Numbered from the stretch's first letter, positions 44,483 to 52,728 are shown. The stretch is 64,000 bases of DNA from Pseudomonas mediterranea CFBP 5447 (GCF_000774145.1 NZ_KN322985.1:712710-776709); one strand, 5' to 3'. Translations and numbers: made by a program. Notes: generated by a model from the sequence alone, not told the origin.

Positions 44483-44909
44483 CACTGCACCTGCTGGGCT
44501 GCGTTAATTCGTTGGGCGTGCTCCAGGGATTCGCGGAGCACATCCAATGGCCTGGTCATCATCTGTTCAGGGTCAACCTTCCAGAACCAGGCCAGGTCGT
44601 AAGCGGCTGCAATCAGGTCGCCGATGGCTGCGACGCCGCACTCATGAAAAAACTGGCGACGGCCCAGCTCAGTGCGTTGAGGTCGGCCAGGTCCAGCTGG
44701 TTGACCGACGACGGCGGGATGGCGGCGCAGACCGCGATGTACTTGGCTGCGACGTCCATATCCAGGCTGACTTCTTCGTTCTTGTCGATCTTGTACGGCA
44801 GAGCCTTGATCGTCCGGACTTCCTGCACGGTTGGCCGGCGCAAGGTGAGCTCGGTCACCGGCTCGCCGTGAGCCTCGATCGCAACCTGAAGTTTCTGTAC
44901 ATGACTCAT
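44482..44909 (-). CDS. Tail assembly chaperone, -1 frameshift long form
   Basis: A -1 shift at the heptamer T TTT TTC (44646-44652) leaves the zero frame about 12 codons before its stop and enters an open frame with good coding character (HECGVAAIGDLIAAAYDLAW, FWKVDPEQMMTRPLDVLRES), ending at 44482. The long product would have about 142 residues. The shift makes the stop fall directly at the tape measure start. This G/GT arrangement is known for lambda and Mu-like phages; use of this site here is inferred. Confidence 0.8.
44613..44909 (-). CDS. Tail assembly chaperone, short form (Mu gp41-like)
   Basis: The 98-residue zero-frame product (MSHVQKLQVAIEAHGEPVTE, TELTLRRPTVQEVRTIKALP) matches the Mu gp41/E-type tail assembly chaperone. 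Such proteins coat the tape measure during tail assembly and are absent from the virion. It overlaps the tube gene by 4 bp. Near its end lies a T TTT TTC slippery site that allows a longer form. Confidence 0.85.
   Translation of the reverse strand: MSHVQKLQVAIEAHGEPVTELTLRRPTVQEVRTIKALPYKIDKNEEVSLDMDVAAKYIAVCAAIPPSSVNQLDLADLNALSWAVASFFMSAASQPSAT
44646..44652 (-). promoter_or_regulatory. Programmed -1 frameshift site (T TTT TTC)
   Basis: In the zero frame the codons are AGT TTT TTC, so the heptamer fits the X XXY YYZ rule. It lies inside the overlap of the two chaperone frames. Confidence 0.8.
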
Positions 44910-45253
44910 TGCCAGCTCCCTTTGATGCCGTCGAATTGCAGTTCAATGGTGCCGTCGTCACCCTTCGAAGAAGGCTCGTCGACCAGGTACGCACCGGCCA
45001 GCACATAGACCGATCCGTTGCTGAACTCACAGGTAATGGTCATGTCACGGCCGTTGGTGAGAGCCTTGATCGGGAAGTTCGGGGTATGTACTGCCGTCAT
45101 CTTCAGGTACGCGGCCAGTTCTTCTTCCTTGAAAAAGCCGGGGTAAATCGTTTCCCGTTTCTTATCCATCAACGGCGCTTCGGCGCCACCGGTGATGGTC
45201 AGCTGTTCGCCGTCCACCTTGACGTAAACCGTGCCTGCTACTTTTTGACCCAT
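44906..45253 (-). CDS. Tail tube protein (Mu gp40-like)
   Basis: Forms the inner tube through which DNA passes. The 115-residue product (MGQKVAGTVYVKVDGEQLTI, GGAEAPLMDKKRETIYPGFF, PNFPIKALTNGRDMTITCEF, VLAGAYLVDEPSS) matches the Mu-type tail tube family and its usual length. It lies 60 bp downstream of the sheath gene, with a terminator-like hairpin in the gap. Confidence 0.9.
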   Translation of the reverse strand: MGQKVAGTVYVKVDGEQLTITGGAEAPLMDKKRETIYPGFFKEEELAAYLKMTAVHTPNFPIKALTNGRDMTITCEFSNGSVYVLAGAYLVDEPSSKGDDGTIELQFDGIKGSWQ

Positions 45254-45272
45254 GGTCTGTATCTCCAGAATG

Positions 45273-45295
45273 AAAAAGCCCGCGCTAGGCGGGCT
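45273..45295 (-). terminator. Hairpin between sheath and tube genes
   Basis: Seven-bp stem (agcccgc / gcgggct) with a 5-base loop, followed on the minus strand by TTTTTC. It is inside the tail operon, so it must be partial or overcome by antitermination; it may also protect the sheath mRNA 3' end. Confidence 0.75.
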
Positions 45296-45313
45296 GGGTG
45301 TCGTGGGTCGGAA

Positions 45314-46810
45314 TTACGCCGCCTCGTCGTACTGCAGGCGGAACTGGTTGAGCAATGCGAAGATACGCAACCCGTTGATGTAGTCAGGCGGGAACAGCAC
45401 GTTTACCCGGCTCGGGTCCTGTGTATCACGCTCCACCACCAGGTGCTGCGCGAACAGCTCGGCGTTCTCCACATGACCTTCCAGCTCGAGCTTGGCGTAT
45501 TGCGCGATCAGTTCGCCGCGGATTACCGCCGGCGTGACAATCGGCTGGCCGTCACCGAAACGGGTACCGTCGCTGGCCAGCTTGTGGCGACCGTATTTGC
45601 TGGTGATCACACTGCGCATCCGGCGGATGATGAACGCCGACTGGTGCATGGTCTCGCTGTCCAGGTAGGAGTTATCCGCCTGGCCGTAGGCGTTCTTCTG
45701 GTATGTCGTGACCGAGCGCTGGATGCGCACGTATCCGCCTTCGTAGTAGGCCGTGGCCAGCCCATAGGTCAGCAGCGATTGCCGCTCAGTCAGGGTGAAC
45801 CGCTCGCTGGCCGGCGCCGGGTCCAGGCCTGGCAGGCTACCGCTTTGGGTTGGCCGACTGGCATCCGCCGAGATGAACACCGCTGTGCGGGCCGCCAGGG
45901 CAGCGGCCTGCACCCACACCGGCTGCGGCACACCCGTTTCAACAGCCTGGATCGTGACGTGCTGGTCGTTGCGTGCCTGGCCGGCGGCCACCAGGGTACC
46001 GAGGGTGCCACGTTTGGCGCAGTACACATGCCCGAACAATTGCTTGGCCCAGGACCAACGACCGGTGTTGTCGTCCATTGCATCCTTCCAGGCGTTCAGG
46101 CTGGTGGTGTCAGACCATGGCATGCACAGGAATTCGAAAGGCTCATCGCCCAACGCAGCGGTGGCATCGATCTGGTCCGGCACGCCAACGCCGCCGGTCA
46201 TTGCGGTGGCTACCACGGTCAGCCCGGCCGGCGTCATTTCGCCATTGGACTTGCCCAGGCGATTCATGAGGATGCTGATGTCGTTGCCGCTTTCGCCGGT
46301 CCACTTGCAGGTCAGCGTGACAACGCCGGCAACGGCCGCAGCGGTGACGGGCAGGTCTGGCGTCGCGTTGATCTTCACAGCCAGCGCAGCCGCCGCCACC
46401 GTCGGCGTCGCGCCAGAGGTGACAACAGACTGCACTCGAACGCCCCCGACGTACAGGTTCAGCAGGCCCGCCTCGGTGGCCGTACCGGTGATGGTGATCG
46501 TCGCAGTTGCCACCACGCCGGTGTCGTCCTGCAACGGAAGGCACCAGATTTCGCCAATCGGGTCGACCTTGCGCCAGGTGTCGTACATCGCGGCAAGCAT
46601 GGAGCCCTGGCCACCGATGCTCTTTGCCAGCGCAACGCTGGATACCAGCACCAGTTGGCCGATGCTCTCGCTGGTGGCGTCATCGTTGACCTGGGCGACG
46701 ATCAGTCGGCGCATGGCCGACGAGGCGCTGTTGGCCGCCGAGTTATCCATCTCCGCGTAGAACAGCGGCACCCGGATATCGGCCGGGATGTTGCTGAATC
46801 CGATAGCCAT
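45314..46810 (-). CDS. Tail sheath protein (Mu gp39-like)
   Basis: The contractile sheath subunit; its presence defines the phage as a myovirus. The 498-residue product starts MAIGFSNIPADIRVPLFYAE, the typical Mu-type start. The subtilisin-like sheath domain covers the middle (GDEPFEFLCMPWSDTTSLNA, KQLFGHVYCAKRGTLGTLVA), and the C-terminal domain has RMRSVITSKYGRHKLASDGT and SRVNVLFPPDYINGLRIFAL. Its ATG overlaps the stop of the upstream gp38-like gene (TAATG). Confidence 0.95.
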   Translation of the reverse strand: MAIGFSNIPADIRVPLFYAEMDNSAANSASSAMRRLIVAQVNDDATSESIGQLVLVSSVALAKSIGGQGSMLAAMYDTWRKVDPIGEIWCLPLQDDTGVVATATITITGTATEAGLLNLYVGGVRVQSVVTSGATPTVAAAALAVKINATPDLPVTAAAVAGVVTLTCKWTGESGNDISILMNRLGKSNGEMTPAGLTVVATAMTGGVGVPDQIDATAALGDEPFEFLCMPWSDTTSLNAWKDAMDDNTGRWSWAKQLFGHVYCAKRGTLGTLVAAGQARNDQHVTIQAVETGVPQPVWVQAAALAARTAVFISADASRPTQSGSLPGLDPAPASERFTLTERQSLLTYGLATAYYEGGYVRIQRSVTTYQKNAYGQADNSYLDSETMHQSAFIIRRMRSVITSKYGRHKLASDGTRFGDGQPIVTPAVIRGELIAQYAKLELEGHVENAELFAQHLVVERDTQDPSRVNVLFPPDYINGLRIFALLNQFRLQYDEAA

Positions 46811-47016
46811 TATTGCGCTTCCTCAGCTTTCGCCGGCGCGCCGGCTTTGGTGGATTGGGCCTTTTCGGCTTTCAGGGTGACATCGCCGTCGGCCAGGCGC
46901 CGGCGCCACCAGGCGTTGTCTGGAACTTCACGGCCTTCTGCCGGCAACAAGTCGCTGGCCTCCGGGTCGGGCACAGAACGGCCAGAGGCCGGCACCACAG
47001 TGATGCGATTGGTCAT
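46810..47016 (-). CDS. DUF2635 (Mu gp38-like) small protein
   Basis: The 68-residue product (MTNRITVVPASGRSVPDPEA, LLPAEGREVPDNAWWRRRLA, DGDV) fits DUF2635, a short conserved family found just before the sheath gene in Mu-like phages. The C-terminus is a Lys/Ala-rich tail. I placed the start at the ATG at 47016, which overlaps the upstream stop (ATGA). Confidence 0.85.
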   Translation of the reverse strand: MTNRITVVPASGRSVPDPEASDLLPAEGREVPDNAWWRRRLADGDVTLKAEKAQSTKAGAPAKAEEAQ

Positions 47017-47603
47017 GGTGTTACGTCTCCAGTGAAATGTGCTTCGATGCGCCCGTCCGGGCCGGGTCGTTGCAGGTTGGGGTCTGCCGGGTCGATGCAG
47101 TCCATGTTGAAATTTGCTCCGGTGAAACCCGGCAGGCCGTCCAGCGAGGCCTCTTGCCAGGTCTCGGGCGGATCGGTCGGCAGGTTTCGGCCGAGCTGGA
47201 ATTCCGAGAAAAAGGTGAATTGGTAGACGACCCGGGCGCGGCTGATGTGCAGCAGCGCGCCTTTGCCATATTCGATGGGGCTGTACTCGGCCCCAGGCTC
47301 CCAGCCGACCAGGGCGCGCCACAGCTCGGCGCGGATGTCGTGTAGCAGGTCGCTATCCTCTTGTCCGCGCTCGTCTGAGGCATCCAGCACGATCACCACG
47401 TTGAACTGGTCGGTGATGTTCTGCAGGATCCTGTTCTGCGCTTTACTCGGATCCGCCGCGTCTGCGGTGGCGATGACATAGGCGGCCGGCAAAGCAAGCT
47501 TGGCGCTTTCGACAACGGCATCCCAGTCGATGCCACCGGATACGCGGCCAGCAAAGGTCGGGCACGTCTGCCGCAGTTGGGCAACGATCGGGTTCAGTTT
47601 CAT
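47013..47603 (-). CDS. Mu gp37-like tail terminator/completion protein
   Basis: The 196-residue product starts MKLNPIVAQLRQTCPTFAGR and contains VVIVLDASDERGQEDSDLLH, RAELWRALVGWEPGAEYSPI and VVYQFTFFSEFQLGR. This is the pattern of Mu gp37/DUF-type proteins thought to end the tail and join it to the head. It marks the start of the Mu-type tail block. I chose the ATG at 47603, not the longer frame that extends into the upstream gene. Confidence 0.78.
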   Translation of the reverse strand: MKLNPIVAQLRQTCPTFAGRVSGGIDWDAVVESAKLALPAAYVIATADAADPSKAQNRILQNITDQFNVVIVLDASDERGQEDSDLLHDIRAELWRALVGWEPGAEYSPIEYGKGALLHISRARVVYQFTFFSEFQLGRNLPTDPPETWQEASLDGLPGFTGANFNMDCIDPADPNLQRPGPDGRIEAHFTGDVTP

Positions 47604-47626
47604 GCGTGGGTCCGTTGGGTCAGTGA

Positions 47627-48148
47627 TCAGCCCAGGGCGGCGGCAAATGCGGCTGAGAGAATCGATTGAACTTGAGAGGATGAATCTTGCAGGGCGTCGG
47701 CCATGTAGTTGTCGCGTGGCTTGATGCGCCATTCGCCCGCGGCGCGTTCCGCCATCAGCCTGGCGCGCGCGCCAGCTGCTCGTCTGTTCTTCTTACCCTT
47801 CCCCTTCCCCGGCGCAAGCTTGCCGGGCCGGCGTCCTTGCTTTACGCCATAGTGCAGATAGGCCGGGTAGAACTCTTCCATGGCCGAGGTTTTCGTCGGG
47901 GATATCCGAACCAGGAATCCCGATCGTGAAACCTTGAAGCTGACCGACTCCACCGTGGCCCCAGTGCGGTTCACCGGATAGCCATCCTGGCCCTTTCCCA
48001 GCACCAGGTTCATCTGGGCGCGTTGAGTGATCAGCAGGCCCACCTTGCGCATCCCGGCGCGGATCTTGCGCTTGTCGAATGCGTCACGTTCGAAGTTGTC
48101 GAAACCCTCGACGTGCAGGTACCCGTCGATTGAGGCCGAGTTAGACAT
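47627..48148 (-). CDS. HK97 gp10-family neck/tail completion protein
   Basis: The 173-residue product has LHVEGFDNFERDAFDKRKIR, AGMRKVGLLITQRAQMNLVL, and a basic loop rich in Lys/Arg (GKLAPGKGKGKKNRRAAGAR), with the closing segment DNYMADALQDSSSQVQSILS. This fits the HK97 gp10/virion-morphogenesis group. The ATG at 48148 follows GGAGGCATTT. Confidence 0.75.
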   Translation of the reverse strand: MSNSASIDGYLHVEGFDNFERDAFDKRKIRAGMRKVGLLITQRAQMNLVLGKGQDGYPVNRTGATVESVSFKVSRSGFLVRISPTKTSAMEEFYPAYLHYGVKQGRRPGKLAPGKGKGKKNRRAAGARARLMAERAAGEWRIKPRDNYMADALQDSSSQVQSILSAAFAAALG

Positions 48149-48503
48149 AAATGCCTCCACTCTCCTTGATCAGGCCGAGTTCCTCTACCTCGAGCACCAC
48201 AAAGCGACCGCGGCCATTCATGTCGAACCCCCGCTTCACTCGATAGAGCGTCCCCTGATGAACAACTTCATACGCCGTAGTTATCCCGGTTCGGAAACGA
48301 AGAAATACTCGGTGGGTGATTTTGTTCTCGGTCTGGGCGCTATCCGTGTATATGGCCGAACCGACCGGCTCGATTTTCGCCCAACGTGGATTCACCTCAG
48401 AAAACAACGAGTCAAGGCCCATGTCATCAGCCGGCACATCGTCACGCCGCCGAAGCGTCACGTGCTTGTTCAGCTCTCCGGCACCAGGTTCGCGGTACGC
48501 CAT
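48141..48503 (-). CDS. Head-tail adaptor (HK97 gp7/SPP1 gp16 type)
   Basis: The 120-residue beta-rich product starts MAYREPGAGELNKHVTLRRR, typical of the head-tail joining family, with RWAKIEPVGSAIYTDSAQTE and THRVFLRFRTGITTAYEVVH. It acts as the stopper or adaptor below the portal. It is directly downstream of the gp6-like connector with no gap. Confidence 0.85.
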   Translation of the reverse strand: MAYREPGAGELNKHVTLRRRDDVPADDMGLDSLFSEVNPRWAKIEPVGSAIYTDSAQTENKITHRVFLRFRTGITTAYEVVHQGTLYRVKRGFDMNGRGRFVVLEVEELGLIKESGGIYV

Positions 48504-48989
48504 TTAGACCCCCATTGAAATTCTGTCGGGCTGTAGGAGCGAACGCGAACCATGAGGCAACTCAATGACCGACGAAGTGTTGATGCCGGTCACAGTGTCC
48601 TCACGGCTGGCCCAAAGATGACCCAATGTGAGCATGCATGCAGCGACGATCGACTTGTTGATGACCATACCTCGGGCAATGGCCGTGCAAGCGATAAGCG
48701 CTTCAGAGAAGGCAAACTCGGCGTCAGCTATTGCAGCACACCTGTCATCCCAGTTTTCCACGGTTTCAGCCATGGCTATCGCCGCCTCATAAGCGGCCCG
48801 GGCAGCGAGTCGAGTCGCCGGGACCTCTGCAATCGCTGCCGAGAGCTCAGTAGCGTCGGCGTAGAAACGACGCTGCAGGAATTTTTGAGCTGCACTCTCC
48901 GCGCTATCAAGCTTCGACTGGACATCCTCCACGTCTTCAGACTCTGCCCGAAGGTGCTTCATAGCCAAGTCGATGTTGATCACGCTCAT
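48504..48989 (-). CDS. Head-tail connector (gp6-like)
   Basis: The 161-residue helical product (MSVINIDLAMKHLRAESEDV, VQSKLDSAESAAQKFLQRRF, VAACMLTLGHLWASREDTVT, LPHGSRSLLQPDRISMGV) matches the HK97 gp6-like connector family that docks under the portal. The Ala-rich insertion in the middle (about residues 50-85) is longer than in short family members. Confidence 0.85.
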   Translation of the reverse strand: MSVINIDLAMKHLRAESEDVEDVQSKLDSAESAAQKFLQRRFYADATELSAAIAEVPATRLAARAAYEAAIAMAETVENWDDRCAAIADAEFAFSEALIACTAIARGMVINKSIVAACMLTLGHLWASREDTVTGINTSSVIELPHGSRSLLQPDRISMGV

Positions 48990-48991
48990 GG

Positions 48992-49213
48992 TTACTCAGC
49001 CTTAGCTTTTGATTTGCTAGCCGCTTTGTTCTGCGGCTCCGGCGCCTTCTTGTTTTCAGGCTCGGGCGATTGCTTCACTTCGTAATCCTCCACCAGGCCC
49101 AGGCGGTGCAGTTCTGCCGCTCGAAATTCATCAGCAGTAATGGTTGCACCTCGCTTTGCATACGCCCCCTGATTCAGAAAGCCCTTCTTCGTCTGCAGTT
49201 TAATTTCGCTCAT
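48992..49213 (-). CDS. Small head-region protein, unknown function
   Basis: The 73-residue product starts MSEIKLQTKKGFLNQGAYAK and has RGATITADEFRAAELHRLGL, followed by a low-complexity Pro/Glu/Lys/Ala tail. It resembles the short proteins often found between the capsid and connector genes. Nothing beyond position supports a role. Confidence 0.65.
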   Translation of the reverse strand: MSEIKLQTKKGFLNQGAYAKRGATITADEFRAAELHRLGLVEDYEVKQSPEPENKKAPEPQNKAASKSKAKAE

Positions 49214-49221
49214 GACTCACA

Positions 49222-49241
49222 ACGCCCGGTTTCCCGGGCGT
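49222..49241 (-). other. Hairpin directly after the capsid gene
   Basis: Perfect 8-bp stem (acgcccgg / ccgggcgt) with a 4-base TTTC loop, 15 bp after the capsid stop. It lacks a clear T tract, so mRNA protection or a pause is more likely than full termination. Confidence 0.6.
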
Positions 49242-49255
49242 GCTCCACTTCGAGG

Positions 49256-50515
49256 TTATGGTGCAGGGGCTTCAAACTCACCGTGCACGAAGGACTCAGG
49301 GCGGTAAACAGCCAGCGCCAGGCGCTCCTCAGCGCGGATGGTGACCATGTTGGTGCGGAAGTTGTCGCCGTCTTCGGTCGAGACCTCAACAGCCGCATCT
49401 TCACGATCGAACACCTGGGCTGCGATGTTCATCGCGCCCACCAGGAATTCGCCTTCAGGAACGGCATTGCTGTCCACCACCGGCAATTTCCATAGGCGCT
49501 GGACGCCGCCTTCCTGGACGTTGACCCAGATGTAGGAGCCGGTGCTGTCCTTGGTCAGCTCAATGTCTGCCCAATCCACAGGGTTCAGGGCGATGGCCGA
49601 TGCGCGGTATTCAGCGACACGAACCTGCAGGATGGCGCGACGCAGGGTGTCGATCTTGGTGTCACCCGACTTGCGCAGCGCATCATTGAACGCGGTGGCT
49701 TGAGGGATCAGGCCCAAAAGATTCTGGCCGGTACCGTCGCCCGCCAGGATCTGCTCTTCTTCCTTGTACTTCAGGCCGTAGATAGCACGGCCGTTGATGT
49801 AGCTTTGCAGCAGGGGAATGTCCGACAGCACCTGCTTCGAAGCGCGGAACCAATGGGCGATGGTTTTGACGGTGGTGGTTACCAGTCCGAACGACAGGTC
49901 GGATTGAGCCTTGGCGGCACCCTCGCCCGCCTGGGGGGCAGCCATGTTCTGGAAGCCAGTTTCCTGTACGAACTCAATGGCGTTCGAGTCGGTGCGACCC
50001 GGCATGATCAGGTCACGGATGGTGAACTGACGTTCCGGGTCGGTAACGATTCCCGGCACGCGGGTTGGCTGGATGCCAACACCTACGCCGCCGGTGCCCG
50101 AGGTGCTGCTGGTGATGTTGGTGACGGCCTTCAGGCGCAGACGGGCCCGGCCATGGTCTTCTTTGACCAGTTTTTGGAAGCCTTCGGACTCGGCGAGTTG
50201 TTCGCCAAAGGACTTGGTGTCCGACGGATCGTTAGCCGCGAAACGACGAGCCATCTTTTGCTCGATCTCGTTCAGGCGGTCCTGCAAGCCGAGGCCGTCT
50301 TTCACCAAGCCGTCCAGGACGGTCTTGGTGTCGGCCAGGATGGTGCCGTGCTCCTTGATCTCTTGGCTAGCCTTCTCGGCGAACGCCTTGATTTCCTTGT
50401 CGCGCTGGTCGAGCAGGTCATTTACCGCCTTCAGCTGGACTTGATCGCCAGCGTGCTCCTTACGCTGCATTTGACGGTGTTCGGCGCGAGCGTCGTTGCT
50501 CATGACGTTATGCAT
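49256..50515 (-). CDS. Major capsid protein, HK97 family
   Basis: The 419-residue product has an N-terminal coiled-coil delta/scaffold domain (about residues 20-90, for example LLDQRDKEIKAFAEKASQEI). The HK97-fold shell domain follows, with VGIQPTRVPGIVTDPERQFT, VKTIAHWFRASKQVLSDIPL and LAGDGTGQNLLGLIPQATAF. The protease encoded just upstream is expected to remove the scaffold part. The ATG at 50515 has GAGGATT before it. Confidence 0.95.
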   Translation of the reverse strand: MHNVMSNDARAEHRQMQRKEHAGDQVQLKAVNDLLDQRDKEIKAFAEKASQEIKEHGTILADTKTVLDGLVKDGLGLQDRLNEIEQKMARRFAANDPSDTKSFGEQLAESEGFQKLVKEDHGRARLRLKAVTNITSSTSGTGGVGVGIQPTRVPGIVTDPERQFTIRDLIMPGRTDSNAIEFVQETGFQNMAAPQAGEGAAKAQSDLSFGLVTTTVKTIAHWFRASKQVLSDIPLLQSYINGRAIYGLKYKEEEQILAGDGTGQNLLGLIPQATAFNDALRKSGDTKIDTLRRAILQVRVAEYRASAIALNPVDWADIELTKDSTGSYIWVNVQEGGVQRLWKLPVVDSNAVPEGEFLVGAMNIAAQVFDREDAAVEVSTEDGDNFRTNMVTIRAEERLALAVYRPESFVHGEFEAPAP

Positions 50516-50524
50516 GGTGAATCC

Positions 50525-51226
50525 TCAAAAAGAAGGGAGAACCAGCGCCGGACGCGATTTAAGCGCCTCGACGATTTCGTTGGCTGCCAGGTCGCCCTCG
50601 GACTCGCTCCGGAGCAAATGCTGCAGTCCGCGGTTGGCAATCACCGCAGACTGAGTTTTCGAGAAGCCTGCCTCGCGCAGGAGCAACTCAAATTCGGGCA
50701 TCGAAGGTAGTCCCCCGTGGGCCAGCTTCGATTTGATGGTATCGGTGCGTGCCTCGTCGTTCGCAGGGACCGTGACGATGGAAATCTCCACCAGGTCCAG
50801 CTTGGTCAGCGTGCGAATGCGCGTCTTCTCATCGAAGCTCGACTCGCGCACGTAGTAGCCGATGGACAGGCCGGTGATCGAACGAGACTTCATGCCCCGG
50901 TAAGCGATCCGCGCATACGGTGCATCGGCCATCCACAGCTCGCCGTCACCGAAAAGCCCACGTTCGTCTTCTTTCAGGGACTCCAGGGCCCAAGAGCCGA
51001 TGGGCTCACCAGTCCTGTGCTGCCACAGCACTGGCAACGTGCGGCCCTTTGCTTTGAGTTCGGCGATCGAGTCGAGGAACGCGCCAGGCGCGACGACCTC
51101 GTTGTAGCTGTCGACCACGCCGAATACGGAACCGTAGCCAGAAAAAAGGCCGTCGTCGCCGACAGCCTTCACGTCATAGTCGAATGAGCGGTACTTCACC
51201 GCCACCGATTGGTCTTTTCGGTTCAT
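50525..51226 (-). CDS. HK97-family prohead protease
   Basis: A serine protease (U35/S78 type) that matures the prohead. The 233-residue product shows the catalytic His region LPVLWQHRTGEPIG, and the catalytic Ser region SRSITGLSIGYYV, followed by LTKLDLVEISIVTVPANDEA, a hallmark of the family. It overlaps the portal gene by 4 bp and lies 9 bp before capsid. Confidence 0.93.
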   Translation of the reverse strand: MNRKDQSVAVKYRSFDYDVKAVGDDGLFSGYGSVFGVVDSYNEVVAPGAFLDSIAELKAKGRTLPVLWQHRTGEPIGSWALESLKEDERGLFGDGELWMADAPYARIAYRGMKSRSITGLSIGYYVRESSFDEKTRIRTLTKLDLVEISIVTVPANDEARTDTIKSKLAHGGLPSMPEFELLLREAGFSKTQSAVIANRGLQHLLRSESEGDLAANEIVEALKSRPALVLPSF

Positions 51227-52560
51227 TCAGAATTACCTTTTGGCTTGTCGTTGAGCCAATCAATGAGCGCTGATCTCGCTTGCTGGGCATCGCCTCCACC
51301 TTCGCCAAGCTTGTCGATGGGGAGCATGTTGGATTGCACTGTGAGCTTCGCGGCGTTCCCGCCGTGAGGCGCCAGGTTCTCCTTTATGCGGCAGTCGTCG
51401 CGGGTGTAGATGCCGTTCTGCGTCATCGAACTGTAGAAAGCCGCGCGGGCCGCGCTATCGGCGCGAAGCAGGCCTTCGGGGTTGAACTTCGCATAGAAAC
51501 GACGGCGCTCATCAGGCCTAAGCAAGCGACGATTAATGCTCTGTTCGATGCGCTTCATCCATGGCAACAGAGTGAAGCTGAGGAAGCCGAGCATCTGCTG
51601 CTCCATCCCCGTCCCCCAACTGGTGCTGTTCGACGTGTGCCCAACCATCCAGGGCGGAACACGAAACCACCGGCATATTTCCTCGACGTTGAACGCTCGT
51701 GTCTGCAGCATCTGAGCATCCTCAGGCGTCATCGACACCTGCTGATATTTCATGCCCGCCTCCAGCACCATCGTTTTGCCGGTGTTGACCGCGCCCGCGA
51801 ATTTCGCCGCCATGTCTTCGCGGATGTCTTCGCGCTGTGCTTTGTTCAGGATCTGGTCAGTTGAAAGAACGCCGCCCAGCTTCATGCCGTTGGCGAACAT
51901 TTTGCTGGCAGATTCATCTGCCGCCATGGCGGCACCGAAGACGTTGCGCCCCATTGCGAGGGGGCTCAATCCGCAAAGGGGATCAGTCCCGAAGCCGCGG
52001 GTGTGCATCATCTGCTCGTCCAGCAGCGTGTGGGGCTTACCTTCGCTGTCTGTGAAACGGTACTCAATCGCCCCGCTGCTGGTACGCCTAGGGGGCGAAA
52101 CCGATTGCGGGAGCAGAAACTCCAGCGAAGACAGTTCCCGACCCACCAGGTGTGGCTCATTAAAACTGTTGCCGTTCAACAACAAGCTCGCCACTACGCA
52201 TTCCCAGAACTCAACCGGCGTTTGGTCTGCGTTCGGCTGGATACTGATAACTCGGTGAACTGGGTGCGATGTGGCAACCGCCGGAACACCGTTTTTGTCT
52301 TCATAGAGGGCGATCGGCAGCGTCGCCAATGTTTCAGCAATGAGTCGAACGCAAGCCCATACCGTGGACAGCTGCAACGCGGTTTGCTGGCTAACCGTTT
52401 TTCCTGAAGCCGAGTCGGTACCGTAGTAACCGTTCCAGAACGCCGCGTCGCCAAGGCCGATTCGCCGCCCTACCCAGCCTGCGAGCGACGATTTCACAAT
52501 TCCAGGCTCAGCCGATTTGAACAGCGCCTGTCGAAGCACAGACTTTAGGGGTTTATTCAC
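51223..52560 (-). CDS. Portal protein, HK97 family
   Basis: Dodecameric DNA entry ring of the head. The 445-residue product contains QTALQLSTVWACVRLIAETL near residue 60, HPVHRVISIQPNADQTPVEF, and VEEICRWFRVPPWMVGHTSN, all typical of HK97-type portals. The start is a GTG at 52560 that overlaps the end of a small membrane-protein gene. The last 40 residues are low-complexity. Confidence 0.94.
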   Translation of the reverse strand: MNKPLKSVLRQALFKSAEPGIVKSSLAGWVGRRIGLGDAAFWNGYYGTDSASGKTVSQQTALQLSTVWACVRLIAETLATLPIALYEDKNGVPAVATSHPVHRVISIQPNADQTPVEFWECVVASLLLNGNSFNEPHLVGRELSSLEFLLPQSVSPPRRTSSGAIEYRFTDSEGKPHTLLDEQMMHTRGFGTDPLCGLSPLAMGRNVFGAAMAADESASKMFANGMKLGGVLSTDQILNKAQREDIREDMAAKFAGAVNTGKTMVLEAGMKYQQVSMTPEDAQMLQTRAFNVEEICRWFRVPPWMVGHTSNSTSWGTGMEQQMLGFLSFTLLPWMKRIEQSINRRLLRPDERRRFYAKFNPEGLLRADSAARAAFYSSMTQNGIYTRDDCRIKENLAPHGGNAAKLTVQSNMLPIDKLGEGGGDAQQARSALIDWLNDKPKGNSE

Positions 52561-52717
52561 TGGTCAGCCCCTTCCGTATAAAGCCCGCGGCGAGCAGACA
52601 GGCCATGCCGCCAGCAATAAGGGACCACCCCAAACCGGCCAGAACGAAAATCCCGCCAACTATCAAGCAGAACCCGGCCACGGCCGCCAGCAGAAATATG
52701 AGGAGGCCTGTATTCAT
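52553..52717 (-). CDS. Small two-helix membrane protein between terL and portal
   Basis: A 54-residue frame starts MNTGLLIFLLAAVAGFCLIV, followed by GGIFVLAGLGWSLIAGGMAC and a basic end (FIRKGL). It would form two membrane-spanning helices joined by a very short turn. CAGGAAT precedes the ATG, and it ends overlapping the portal GTG. It has no recognised family. Its composition could suit a second small holin-like or accessory membrane protein, but this is not shown. Confidence 0.6.
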   Translation of the reverse strand: MNTGLLIFLLAAVAGFCLIVGGIFVLAGLGWSLIAGGMACLLAAGFIRKGLTSE

Positions 52718-52728
52718 GGGTATTCCTG

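Noticed and set aside
44909..47035. Plus-strand open frame across the sheath and tube genes
   Set aside because: Shadow of the tail genes; the minus-strand genes form a tight overlapping operon.
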